Below, piece by piece: positions 7,998 through 15,524 of a stretch of 28,455 bases of DNA (its first letter is position 1; every line of letters starts with the position of its first letter). Under the pieces are notes generated by a model. The model was given only the letters and a program-made list of their open reading frames with translations. It made no database searches and was not told where the DNA came from. This stretch comes from JALOTE01 sp031422195 (GTDB lineage Bacteria; Pseudomonadota; Alphaproteobacteria; Rhizobiales; Rhizobiaceae). The position numbers were made by a program, and so were the translations under genes. The stretch spans positions 1 through 28,455 of the forward strand of contig JANOPZ010000013.1 in assembly GCA_031422195.1 (NCBI GenBank), in the 5' to 3' direction.

Positions 7998-8918
7998 ATG
8001 GCCCGTTCAATGGTCCCGAGTATGGCTTCAAGCGAAGCCGGCCTATCGCGTTACATGGAAGAAATTCGCCGTTTTCCAATGCTGTTGCCGCAAGAGGAAT
8101 ACATGCTGGCGAAAAGCTATACCGAACATGGTGATGTTGATGCCGCTCATAAACTGGTGACCAGTCATCTGCGCCTCGTGGCGAAGATTGCGATGGGTTA
8201 TCGCGGATATGGCTTGCCAATGGGCGAAGTGGTGTCTGAAGGCAATGTTGGCCTGATGCAGGCTGTTAAAAAGTTTGAACCCGAACGCGGGTTCCGCTTG
8301 GCCACCTATGCCATGTGGTGGATTAAGGCTTCAATCCAAGAATATGTGCTGCGCTCATGGAGTCTTGTTAAAATGGGCACCACGGCCAGCCAAAAGCGGC
8401 TGTTTTTTAACTTGCGCAAAGCCAAGACAAAATTGCAGGCTTTGGGTGAGGGTGATCTTCGCCCTGACCAAGTGGCTGAAATTGCAACCAAACTCAATGT
8501 CAGTGAAGCCGATGTCGTGTCGATGAACCGGCGTTTGGGCGGCGATGCATCGCTTAATTCGCCGATCAAGGCCAGCGAAGGCGAAAGCGGCGAATGGCAG
8601 GATTGGCTGGTCGATGGTTCCGACAGTCAGGAAACCATGCTGATCGAGCAAGATGAAATGGATAGCCGCCGGTCGATGTTATCGGGTGCGCTTGGTGACT
8701 TGAACGAACGTGAACGCCGTATTTTTACGGCGCGCCGTTTGGCAGATGATCCTGAAACTTTGGAAGAGCTTTCCACTGAGTTTAACATTTCACGCGAACG
8801 CGTGCGTCAGATCGAAGTGCGCGCGTTCGAAAAAGTGCAAGCATTTGTAGTGGCGGAAGCGCAGCGGCAAGCAAAAACCGGCTTGCCAGCAAAACCTGTG
8901 CAGATTGCGGCGCAGTAA
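7998..8918 (+). CDS. rpoH: RNA polymerase sigma-32 factor (RpoH)
   Basis: A 306-residue group 3 sigma factor that directs RNA polymerase to heat-shock promoters. Region 1.2 (LSRYMEEIRRFPMLLPQEEY), region 2 (HLRLVAKIAMGYRGYGLPMGEVVSEGNVGLMQAVKKFEPERGFRLATYAMWWIKASIQEY, split here by eye into 2.1-2.4) and the region 4 helix-turn-helix (STEFNISRERVRQIEVRAFEKVQ) are all present. The RpoH-specific stretch after region 2.4, containing QKRLFFNLRK (the RpoH box), separates it from RpoD. A strong Shine-Dalgarno (AGAGGGG) precedes the ATG. Many Hyphomicrobiales have two rpoH genes; I cannot tell which this is. The neighbouring rluD is a usual partner. The gene ends before a strong hairpin shared with convergent suhB. 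Confidence 0.96.
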   Translation: MARSMVPSMASSEAGLSRYMEEIRRFPMLLPQEEYMLAKSYTEHGDVDAAHKLVTSHLRLVAKIAMGYRGYGLPMGEVVSEGNVGLMQAVKKFEPERGFRLATYAMWWIKASIQEYVLRSWSLVKMGTTASQKRLFFNLRKAKTKLQALGEGDLRPDQVAEIATKLNVSEADVVSMNRRLGGDASLNSPIKASEGESGEWQDWLVDGSDSQETMLIEQDEMDSRRSMLSGALGDLNERERRIFTARRLADDPETLEELSTEFNISRERVRQIEVRAFEKVQAFVVAEAQRQAKTGLPAKPVQIAAQ

Positions 8919-8936
8919 ATTTAGCCTGACACTTAA

Positions 8937-8970
8937 CCTTTCACCTGCCGCTGAAATGGCAGGTGCAAGG
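8937..8970. terminator. Bidirectional hairpin between rpoH and suhB
   Basis: CACCTGCC (8942-8949) pairs perfectly with GGCAGGTG (8958-8965) around an 8-base loop, and CCTT/AAGG flanks extend it past one mismatch. It sits in the 68-base gap between the convergent ends of rpoH and suhB. The U-tract is weak on both strands (GGTTTCT after the plus-strand stem), so it is a plausible shared terminator but not a textbook one. Confidence 0.55.
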
Positions 8971-8986
8971 TTTCTATCGAGAAAAC

Positions 8987-9775
8987 TCAAATCCCTTTGA
9001 GCACCTGCTGCAATTGGCGATGAATAAACTCATTGCCAGCAATGATCATACTGGCATTAATCACATCATGATCACCGGCTTCATCGGTAATGTATCCACC
9101 TGCTTCACGGATGATAATGGCTCCAGCAGCAAGATCCCAAGGGTGAAGGCCTTGTTCCCAAAAGCCATCCATGCGGCCGGCGGCTACATAGGCGAGGTCA
9201 AGTGCGGCAGCGCCCATACGGCGGATACCGGCAACTTCAGGCATCATTTTTGCGAGTTGTTTTAGATAACGCCCATGATCGCCACGCCCGATATGCGGCA
9301 CACCTGTGCCAATGACAGCCTCATACATGTCACGGCGACCGGCGACCCTGAGGCGGCGGTCGTTAACGAAAGCGCCATTGCCACGCTCAGCAGTGAATAA
9401 TTCGTCCATTACAGGGTTGAAAACCAAACCTGCAACGATTTGGCCTTGGCGCTCCAATGCAATCGATATTGCAAACATTGGAATGCCGTGAAGAAAGTTT
9501 GTGGTGCCATCCAGCGGATCGATGATCCAGCGATGTTGCGGGTCATCACCGATGATCTCGCCTTCTTCTTCCATCAAAAATGAATATCCAGGCCGGGCGC
9601 GTGATAATTCTGTGAAGAGAATTTTCTCAGCTTTTTTATCGGCTTGGCTGACAAAATCACCCGGGCCTTTTACTGACACTTGAAGGTTTTCAACTTCGCC
9701 AAAATCGCGGGTGAGGGACTTACCGGCTTTATATGCAGCCTGTATCATCACCGTCATAAGTGCTGAGCGGGCCAT
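8987..9775 (-). CDS. suhB: Inositol monophosphatase family protein (SuhB-like)
   Basis: A 262-residue Mg2+-dependent phosphatase of the IMPase/SuhB family, which hydrolyses inositol 1-phosphate and related sugar phosphates; SuhB in E. coli also joins the rRNA antitermination complex. Metal ligands are visible: E69/E70 in FLMEEEG, D86 and D89 in WIIDPLDGTTN, and D214 in LHPWDLAAG. Length is normal for the family. It lies 14 bases downstream of efp, so the two are probably co-transcribed; the Shine-Dalgarno is weak. Assignment to the family is secure. True SuhB function versus another sugar phosphatase role is inferred. Confidence 0.93.
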   Translation of the reverse strand: MARSALMTVMIQAAYKAGKSLTRDFGEVENLQVSVKGPGDFVSQADKKAEKILFTELSRARPGYSFLMEEEGEIIGDDPQHRWIIDPLDGTTNFLHGIPMFAISIALERQGQIVAGLVFNPVMDELFTAERGNGAFVNDRRLRVAGRRDMYEAVIGTGVPHIGRGDHGRYLKQLAKMMPEVAGIRRMGAAALDLAYVAAGRMDGFWEQGLHPWDLAAGAIIIREAGGYITDEAGDHDVINASMIIAGNEFIHRQLQQVLKGI

Positions 9776-9789
9776 CTTTTATAATCCAA

Positions 9790-10353
9790 TCATTCTGCGC
9801 GGCGAACGTAAGTGAGTTCTTCGGTATCCACGATCACGCGCTCACCTGAACCAATAAACGGCGGCACCATAATGCGCACACCATTTTCAAGCATTGCAGG
9901 CTTATAGGATGATGTTGCTGTCTGGCCTTTTACAACAGGGTCAGCTTCGGTAATCATGAGGGTGACTTGCGCTGGCAATGAAATGCCAATCGGTCGCTCT
10001 TCGTGCAAATCAACGGTCACTTTCATGCCGTCCTGCAGAAACGCAGCGCGTTCGCCAACAAAGTCTTTTTGCAGTTCAAGTTGTTCATAAGTTTCACCAT
10101 CCATGAACACCAGCATCTCACCCTGTTCATACAAGAATGTGAAATCTTTCTGTTCAAGACGCACCCGCTCAACGGTTTCGGCTGAACGGAAACGTTCATT
10201 AAGCTTGGTGCCATCGATAAGGTTTTTAAGTTCAACCATATTAAATGCGCCACCCTTGCCGGGCTTAACCGCCATGGTTTTGACTGTCACCCAAAGGCCG
10301 CCATTATGCACAATCACATTGCCTGGACGAACTTCGTTTCCGTTGATTTTCAT
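9790..10353 (-). CDS. efp: Translation elongation factor P
   Basis: A 187-residue EF-P, which binds between the ribosomal P and E sites and relieves stalling at consecutive prolines. All three beta-barrel domains are present, from MKINGNEVRPGNVI to the C-terminal PPFIGSGERVIVDTEELTYVRR. The modified residue at the tip of domain I is Lys, K33 in KPGKGGAF, which matches the class beta-lysylated by EpmA/EpmB rather than the Arg-rhamnosylated class. I chose ATG at 10353 because it gives the canonical N-terminus; a longer frame to 10503 adds 50 residues unlike EF-P. No modification genes are in the window. The Shine-Dalgarno is poor (GCGGGT far upstream). Confidence 0.97.
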   Translation of the reverse strand: MKINGNEVRPGNVIVHNGGLWVTVKTMAVKPGKGGAFNMVELKNLIDGTKLNERFRSAETVERVRLEQKDFTFLYEQGEMLVFMDGETYEQLELQKDFVGERAAFLQDGMKVTVDLHEERPIGISLPAQVTLMITEADPVVKGQTATSSYKPAMLENGVRIMVPPFIGSGERVIVDTEELTYVRRAE

Positions 10354-10376
10354 TTGAAAGACCCGCTTGAGAATAT

Positions 10377-10389
10377 GGGGCGCAGCCCC
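10377..10389 (-). promoter_or_regulatory. Small GC hairpin in the efp leader
   Basis: GGGGC and GCCCC surround a 3-base loop, 24-36 bases ahead of the efp start codon. It could be a leader structure, or an incomplete terminator for the upstream Sel1 gene, since no T-run follows on the minus strand. Confidence 0.25.
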
Positions 10390-10480
10390 GAAATTTAGAA
10401 AGGTGCAAATATGCGCCCGATTTGGCCGTTCAAAACCATACTTAGCCTGTGAAGGCAACTCTTGTGGTGAATAGTTGGGT

Positions 10481-11443
10481 TTAACCGCGCTTATTTGCTT
10501 CACTTAAAGCAGCGGCGCGCTCTTCGTCCGTGAGGCCGTCCATGAGATCATCCAGCTCAACATCCTTGAGACCGCTGCGCTTTGCACGAATATACCACGA
10601 GGCTGCCGTCACCGGGTTTGCATCAACGCCCAGACCGAACACATAGAGTTTTGCCAAACGGATTGCAGCAAACAGATTTCCGCTGTCGGCGGCACGGCGC
10701 ATCCATAGAAAGCCGGTTTTGAAATCTTTCTGACCAAGAATGCCATCCACCAAAGCCGTTCCAAGATCAAGTTGCGCGGTGTCAAGGCCCAGCTCAGCGG
10801 CGCGCGTCAAGTGGAACAGTGCTTTCTCACCATCAAGACTGAGACCCCCCGTGCCGCTTTGATAAAGTTGCGATAGCGCGTAATGGGCGCCTGAGATATT
10901 GGCCGCGGCCGCTTTTTGAAACAATGGGGCAGCCTTGCGCAGGCCCGCATCTCCCGGCGAATCGGCTATTATCACTTGCGCCAAATTAAACGCGGCAAAT
11001 GCGTTGCCTGAATCAGATGATGCCTGCAACATCATCAAGGCTTCGTTGCGATTGCCATTTGTGCGGTCAAGCGGCTTATCACCCAGCAAAATCAAAGCCG
11101 ATTGCAGTTGCGCTTCAGCGTTGCCTTGCTGCGCAGCTTCCATGTACCATTTGGTTGCTTCGGGTATGTTTTTTGCAATACCAAGACCGCGCGCATAGAT
11201 CTCAGCTATGAGCATCTGCGAGGCCAAGTCGCCCTTTTGGGCTTCCGGCAAAGCCAGATTAAGCGCCGTCAAAAAGAAGCCGCGTTGAAATGCGCCAAAG
11301 GCTTCATCAGCGGGGCGGTTGCCGAAACGGTTTATTTCAGGGGAGCCCGCCGACTTTGGTGTTGCCGTCAAGGATTCGGTCGCCAAGCCGTGGCTGACCC
11401 AGAGGCTGAAAGCAAAAGTCATCGCGGCCACAATTTGTTTCAT
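10481..11443 (-). CDS. Secreted Sel1-repeat protein
   Basis: A 320-residue protein with an N-terminal signal peptide (MKQIVAAMTFAFSLWVSHGLA) followed by about six Sel1-like (SLR) repeats, the alpha/alpha solenoid units of about 36 residues. Clear units include LIAEIYARGLGIAKNIPEA, then KWYMEAAQQGNAEAQLQSAL, YALSQLYQSGTGGLSLDGEK and RLAKLYVFGLGVDANPVTA. Such solenoids are protein-interaction scaffolds, and several in alphaproteobacteria act in the periplasm (for example ExoR, which controls a two-component system). This protein is not clearly ExoR. Its ATG overlaps the stop of the ThiE-like gene by 4 bases, indicating translational coupling. The partner is unknown. Confidence 0.9.
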   Translation of the reverse strand: MKQIVAAMTFAFSLWVSHGLATESLTATPKSAGSPEINRFGNRPADEAFGAFQRGFFLTALNLALPEAQKGDLASQMLIAEIYARGLGIAKNIPEATKWYMEAAQQGNAEAQLQSALILLGDKPLDRTNGNRNEALMMLQASSDSGNAFAAFNLAQVIIADSPGDAGLRKAAPLFQKAAAANISGAHYALSQLYQSGTGGLSLDGEKALFHLTRAAELGLDTAQLDLGTALVDGILGQKDFKTGFLWMRRAADSGNLFAAIRLAKLYVFGLGVDANPVTAASWYIRAKRSGLKDVELDDLMDGLTDEERAAALSEANKRG

Positions 11444-12087
11444 GCTTCGGGCTTTGCACTCAAAATTTCAATGGCTTCAGCAACTGCTGCCTTTGGGTTT
11501 GCGCTGGTAAAAATCGCCGTGCCAAGCGCAATAAACTCAACGCCAGTTGCGGCCACCGCTGCAACTGAACCCACTGTGCTGCCAGCCATTACGATGGCGG
11601 GGATTTCAATGATCTCAGCCCACCAATCTGCCATTTCCAAATTCCGCGGATGCGGGTCTTCATGGGTATCGCCATCGAATTTACCGATAAAAATGTAATC
11701 CGGGCGCTCTTCACCGACATCCAAAGCCTGATCGCGGGTTTTGCCGGCATTCGCCCCAACAATGGTTTTACCACCAGATTTTTTAATAGCGTCCGCTACC
11801 ATTCGCGGTTCGGCGGGCAAATGAATGCCGTCTGCACCAGAGCGGCCAATGGCGCGGGTGTCGCCGGCAATTAATGCGGCAGCACCGGCAGTTTGTACAA
11901 CAGGCACGAGAATTTCTGCGGCGCGCATAAACGCAGCCTCATCCAGTGCATCCTGCACAATGATCACACTTGCAACATCACCGCCGCTTAAGGCCATTGC
12001 CAGATTTGCGGCTTGGATCTCAGGCTCACTATTGGCATGAAGCACTAAAACAAGTCGTTGCGGGAAAGTCGCTGGTTCTGCGGCCAT
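11440..12087 (-). CDS. ThiE/TenI-like protein with degenerate active site
   Basis: A 215-residue TIM-barrel protein of the thiamine phosphate synthase superfamily, recognised by GADGIHLPAEP at the middle strand and by the C-terminal IPAIVMAGSTVGSVAAVAATGVEFIALGTAIF. True ThiE joins HMP-pyrophosphate and thiazole phosphate. Its usual motifs are altered here: the NDR loop is AGDTR, the HLGQxD motif is HLPAEP, and the pyrophosphate-binding GPxxxTxTK strand is IGKFDGDTHEDP. It may therefore not make thiamine phosphate. A fair Shine-Dalgarno (AAGGA) precedes the ATG. The Sel1 gene follows with a 4-base overlap, then efp and suhB. Automatic annotation would call it thiE; I would not without further proof. 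Confidence 0.82.
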   Translation of the reverse strand: MAAEPATFPQRLVLVLHANSEPEIQAANLAMALSGGDVASVIIVQDALDEAAFMRAAEILVPVVQTAGAAALIAGDTRAIGRSGADGIHLPAEPRMVADAIKKSGGKTIVGANAGKTRDQALDVGEERPDYIFIGKFDGDTHEDPHPRNLEMADWWAEIIEIPAIVMAGSTVGSVAAVAATGVEFIALGTAIFTSANPKAAVAEAIEILSAKPEA

Positions 12088-12213
12088 AAAGAATTCGTCC
12101 TTTTGTTATATTTGTCGTGATGCAGGATTGTGGTTCTGATACGGCAACTCCAATGTGCTTTAGCGCTGGCTTGCCACCAAGGGAAGCGTCCAAGCTTTCA
12201 AAGGTTACCAACC

Positions 12214-12978
12214 ATGTTTCTCACCGTGACTGATCCCAATTTTTATTTGGTTGCCATTCCTGCTGTGCTTCTGGTTGGCCTTTCCAAAGGTGGCTTTGGC
12301 GGGCCAATGGCCTTGGTTGGCGTACCGATCATGTCGCTGGTGATTTCACCGGTCCAAGCAGCAGCAATATTGCTGCCTATATTGATTGTGTCCGACGTGA
12401 TTGCACTTTGGGGTTGGCGCGGGCAAGCAAGCTGGGAAACGCTCAAACGCCTCATGCCGGGTGGTATCATCGGTGTTGGTATTGGCTGGTTATTGGCGGC
12501 TCAGGTTACGCCAGATTTTGTAAAACTGATGGTTGGCTTGATTGCGCTGATTTTTGTGGTGCGGATGGCCACGCAAAAACTTATGGGCCTAACCGCCCTG
12601 GCGGGCCAAAATACGATTTCAGCAACTTTTTGGGGCGGCCTTGCCGGCTTCACCAGTTTTGTAGCCCACGCAGGTGCCCCACCTTACCAGGTTTACGCGT
12701 TGCGGCTGGGCCATTCGCCTGCCGTTTATGCGGCAACTAACACGGTGTTTTTTGCCACAATCAATGTGCTCAAACTCATTCCGTATTTTATGCTCGGCCA
12801 ATTTGATGCTGCAAACCTATCAACCTCGGCTGTATTATCACCCTTGGCGATTGGCGCTACATTGGCAGGGGTATGGCTCACCAAGCGAATCAGCCCGAAA
12901 ATTTTCTATCCGGTGATGTATGTCATCGTGGCATTAATTGGCGCAAAACTGGTTTACGACGGGCTTGGCGCAATATAA
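12214..12978 (+). CDS. TauE/SafE family membrane permease
   Basis: A 254-residue integral membrane protein with about eight hydrophobic segments, of the TauE/SafE family (putative sulfite or organosulfonate exporters of the inner membrane). The N-terminal repeat has the characteristic VGLSKGGFGGPMALVGVPIM and the second half has the partner motif GFTSFVAHAGAPPYQVYAL. Length is normal. I chose ATG at 12214 because AAAGG precedes it and the membrane segment then begins directly; an upstream GTG at 12130 gives a non-family extension. It is followed after 28 bases by an acyl-CoA synthetase gene, probably in one operon. The substrate cannot be read from the sequence, and this family has many members of unknown cargo. 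Confidence 0.9.
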   Translation: MFLTVTDPNFYLVAIPAVLLVGLSKGGFGGPMALVGVPIMSLVISPVQAAAILLPILIVSDVIALWGWRGQASWETLKRLMPGGIIGVGIGWLLAAQVTPDFVKLMVGLIALIFVVRMATQKLMGLTALAGQNTISATFWGGLAGFTSFVAHAGAPPYQVYALRLGHSPAVYAATNTVFFATINVLKLIPYFMLGQFDAANLSTSAVLSPLAIGATLAGVWLTKRISPKIFYPVMYVIVALIGAKLVYDGLGAI

Positions 12979-13006
12979 TCCACCGTCACAATTTCAGGGC
13001 CCGACC

Positions 13007-14644
13007 ATGTCAATTTATGATGAGAATCTAGGCAAAAACACAGCTAATTATCAGGCACTAACGCCAATTACGTATTTAGAGCGGGCGGCGGCGGTGTTTC
13101 CCGATCGAATTGCAATCGTTCATGGCAATCAGCGCATTTCATACAGCGATTACTACGCGCGCTGCCGAAAGTTGGCGTCATCACTGGCAATGGCCGGTAT
13201 TGGGAAAGGAGACACCGTTTCAGTAATGCTATCTAACACACCGGCAATGTTGGAAGCTCATTTTGGCATTCCGATGATCGGTGCTGTGTTGCATTCCATC
13301 AACACACGGCTTGATGCAGCCATTGTTGCGTTTCAGCTTGACCATGCTGAAAGCAAAATCGTGATTATCGACCGGGAGTTTTCAGGCGTGATGGCAGAAG
13401 CGTTGGCGCTTACAAATGTCAAGCCAATCGTGATTGATTATGATGATACCGATTACGCCGATGATGCACCATACCCCAAAGGCGCGTTCATTGGCACCGT
13501 TGAATACGAGGCGTTTATTGCAGGCGGAGACCCGGAATTTGCGTGGGAAATGCCTGCCGACGAATGGGATGCGATCTCACTGAATTATACATCCGGCACC
13601 ACCGGCAACCCTAAAGGCGTGGTCTATCATCACCGTGGCGCCTCTTTGATGGCTTATACCAATACTATTCATTCTGGCATGGGGCGCTTTCCGGTGTATT
13701 TGTGGACGCTTCCAATGTTCCACTGTAACGGTTGGTGTTTTCCGTGGACTGTCCCGGTGCAAGCAGGCACGCATATTTGCCTGCGCTGGGTGCGGGCCAA
13801 AGCCATGTATGAAGCGATTGCCATTGAGAAAGTCACGCACCTTTGTGGCGCACCAATTGTGATGTCCACGTTATTGTCCACGCCAGATGCCGACAAAAAA
13901 CCGTTTGACCACCGCGTCACCTTCAACACCGCCGCCGCGCCGCCGCCAGAAGCTGTGCTAGGCGCAATGGCTGACGCCGGATTTGAAGTGGTGCATTTAT
14001 ACGGGCTTACCGAAACCTATGGCCCGGCTGTGGTCAATGAATGGAAAGACGAATGGTCTTTGCTGGAAGGCAGCGACCAGCGGGCAAAGCTGAAAGCCCG
14101 CCAAGGCGTGCGCTATGCCAGCCTTGAAGCCCTTTCAGTCATCGACCCTGACACCATGCAGCCAGTGCCACATGATGGCGAGACGATGGGGGAAGTTATG
14201 TTTCGCGGCAACATCGTGATGAAAGGCTATCTTAAAAATAAAAAAGCCACCGATGAGGCTTTTGCCGGTGGTTGGTTTCACTCCGGCGATTTGGGCGTAA
14301 CGCACCCTGATGGCTATATTCAAATCAAAGACCGCTCAAAAGACATTATCATTTCAGGTGGTGAGAATATTTCATCCATTGAGGTGGAAGATGCTCTTTA
14401 CAAACACGCTGCCATTTCAGCCGCAGCCGTCATTGGGAAAGCGCATGATAAATGGGGTGAAACGCCAGTGGCATTTGTTGAATTTCGGCCCGGCAAAACG
14501 GCGACCGAAGCTGAGATACTAGCCCATTGCCGCGTATTGCTGGCGCGGTTTAAGTGCCCAAGCCAAATTGTTTTTGCAGAAATTCCAAAGACCTCAACTG
14601 GCAAAATTCAGAAATTCCGGTTGAGGGAAATGTTGAAGGCTTAA
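13007..14644 (+). CDS. AMP-forming acyl-CoA synthetase
   Basis: A 545-residue ANL-superfamily ligase that activates a carboxylic acid to acyl-AMP and then to acyl-CoA. Motifs in order: P-loop YTSGTTGNPKG at 194-204, VHLYGLTETYGP, HSGDLGVTHPDG, then KDIIISGGENISSIEVE and KTSTGKIQKF with the catalytic Lys K533. The N-terminus MSIYDENLGKN and the overall pattern match the medium-chain or methylthiopropionate-type acyl-CoA ligases (the DmdB-like group) common in alphaproteobacteria; the acid used is not determinable here. The ATG at 13007 has AGGG upstream, 28 bases after the TauE stop. The transcript most likely ends at the terminator 105 bases downstream. Confidence 0.93.
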   Translation: MSIYDENLGKNTANYQALTPITYLERAAAVFPDRIAIVHGNQRISYSDYYARCRKLASSLAMAGIGKGDTVSVMLSNTPAMLEAHFGIPMIGAVLHSINTRLDAAIVAFQLDHAESKIVIIDREFSGVMAEALALTNVKPIVIDYDDTDYADDAPYPKGAFIGTVEYEAFIAGGDPEFAWEMPADEWDAISLNYTSGTTGNPKGVVYHHRGASLMAYTNTIHSGMGRFPVYLWTLPMFHCNGWCFPWTVPVQAGTHICLRWVRAKAMYEAIAIEKVTHLCGAPIVMSTLLSTPDADKKPFDHRVTFNTAAAPPPEAVLGAMADAGFEVVHLYGLTETYGPAVVNEWKDEWSLLEGSDQRAKLKARQGVRYASLEALSVIDPDTMQPVPHDGETMGEVMFRGNIVMKGYLKNKKATDEAFAGGWFHSGDLGVTHPDGYIQIKDRSKDIIISGGENISSIEVEDALYKHAAISAAAVIGKAHDKWGETPVAFVEFRPGKTATEAEILAHCRVLLARFKCPSQIVFAEIPKTSTGKIQKFRLREMLKA

Positions 14645-14749
14645 CAAAGTCTCAAGGGTTTAAGGTTTGTTAATCATTAACGGATAATCTTGAGCTTCGG
14701 TCATCCTCCTCTTTGTTGATTTGGTTGAACGCCTCCCTGTTGATATTCT

Positions 14750-14777
14750 GAGCCGCGATGTGTGCGGCTCTTTTTTT
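14750..14777 (+). terminator. Rho-independent terminator after the acyl-CoA synthetase
   Basis: GAGCCGC (14750-14756) and GCGGCTC (14764-14770) form a perfect 7-bp stem with a 7-base loop, followed by seven T residues (14771-14777). This is a textbook intrinsic terminator for the TauE-acyl-CoA synthetase pair, and it insulates the rcdA promoter region that follows. Confidence 0.9.
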
Positions 14778-14793
14778 GCCTCAGCTTTGGTCG

Positions 14794-14808
14794 TTAACCC
14801 TTTCTTAA
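14794..14808 (+). promoter_or_regulatory. CtrA-type binding site upstream of rcdA
   Basis: TTAACCCTTTCTTAA is a perfect TTAA-N7-TTAA, the consensus for the cell-cycle regulator CtrA. It lies 100 bases ahead of the rcdA ATG, directly after the terminator. A weak -10 candidate (CATGAT, 14827-14832) sits 17 bases past the second half-site, so the box would overlap the -35 as in many CtrA-activated promoters. Confidence 0.6.
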
Positions 14809-14908
14809 GCCTGTCCTTGAACTGCACATGATTTTGTCGCTATTGCTGTGATCAACGGTGAGTGTCGGGCATCCGTGTCCGGCAAATTGCTTTAGTGTGA
14901 GGGTGTAA

Positions 14909-15451
14909 ATGGTAAGCGGTCAAATCAACAGCATGAGTAAACGCAGCAAAAGCAATATGATTGTGTTGACAGAGCGCCGTGTCGCCAGCGACCGCTTCGG
15001 CCCGACCTACAAAAAGGGCATGGCGCTGGTTGAGGAAACAGCACATTATTTGGATGGGGATGGGCGCGCTGAGGCCAAAGGACTGACAAAGCCAGCCTCG
15101 ATGCTATATGCGTCAGAATCCATGCGGCTTACAACACGGCTGATGCAGTTGGCATCATGGCTTTTGTTGCAGCGGGCGGCCAATTCCGGTGAAATGACGG
15201 CCAATCAGGTGATGCAGGAACGTACAAAAGTACGCCTCGCGACGCCGTCTGATGACCAAACAAATATTGCGTTTGCTGAACTGCCAGAAGCCTTCCGGGA
15301 TTTGATTTACCGCTCACTTTTTATGGAGCGAGACATTCGGCGGCTGGATGAAGAGCTTTACGGTGAGCGCTCAGGCGTGTTGGCGAATGCTGCCGAAGCC
15401 AATCCCGTCAATGAGCAGATTGAATTGCTGCGCACAGCTTTTGGGCGTTAA
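14909..15451 (+). CDS. rcdA: RcdA / DUF1465 family protein (regulator of CtrA degradation)
   Basis: A 180-residue DUF1465 protein. In Caulobacter, RcdA is an adaptor that helps deliver CtrA and other substrates to the ClpXP protease at the cell pole. The family core is plain: GMALVEETAHYLDGDGRAEAKGL, then LYASESMRLTTRLMQLASWLL, and FRDLIYRSLFMERDIRRLDEELY. No membrane segment or signal peptide. The ATG at 14909 has a strong Shine-Dalgarno (GAGGGTG). A perfect CtrA-type box lies upstream, suggesting that CtrA controls the gene for its own degradation adaptor. ruvC follows after 73 bases on the same strand, so read-through is possible. Confidence 0.9.
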   Translation: MVSGQINSMSKRSKSNMIVLTERRVASDRFGPTYKKGMALVEETAHYLDGDGRAEAKGLTKPASMLYASESMRLTTRLMQLASWLLLQRAANSGEMTANQVMQERTKVRLATPSDDQTNIAFAELPEAFRDLIYRSLFMERDIRRLDEELYGERSGVLANAAEANPVNEQIELLRTAFGR

Positions 15452-15524
15452 TATTCGCATTTGTTTTTGATTTGTTCGCATTTTCATTGCACTGTGGCAT
15501 GAACTCCATTTGAGATTCGGCCTT

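Noticed and set aside
14659..14690. Second CtrA box near TTAAGG...TTAATCATTAAC
   Set aside because: Three TTAA words occur, but their spacings are 6, 3 and 13 bases, not 7.
15452..15524. LexA (SOS) box before ruvC
   Set aside because: Single GTTC and GAAC words exist, but none pair as GTTC-N7-GTTC or its complement.
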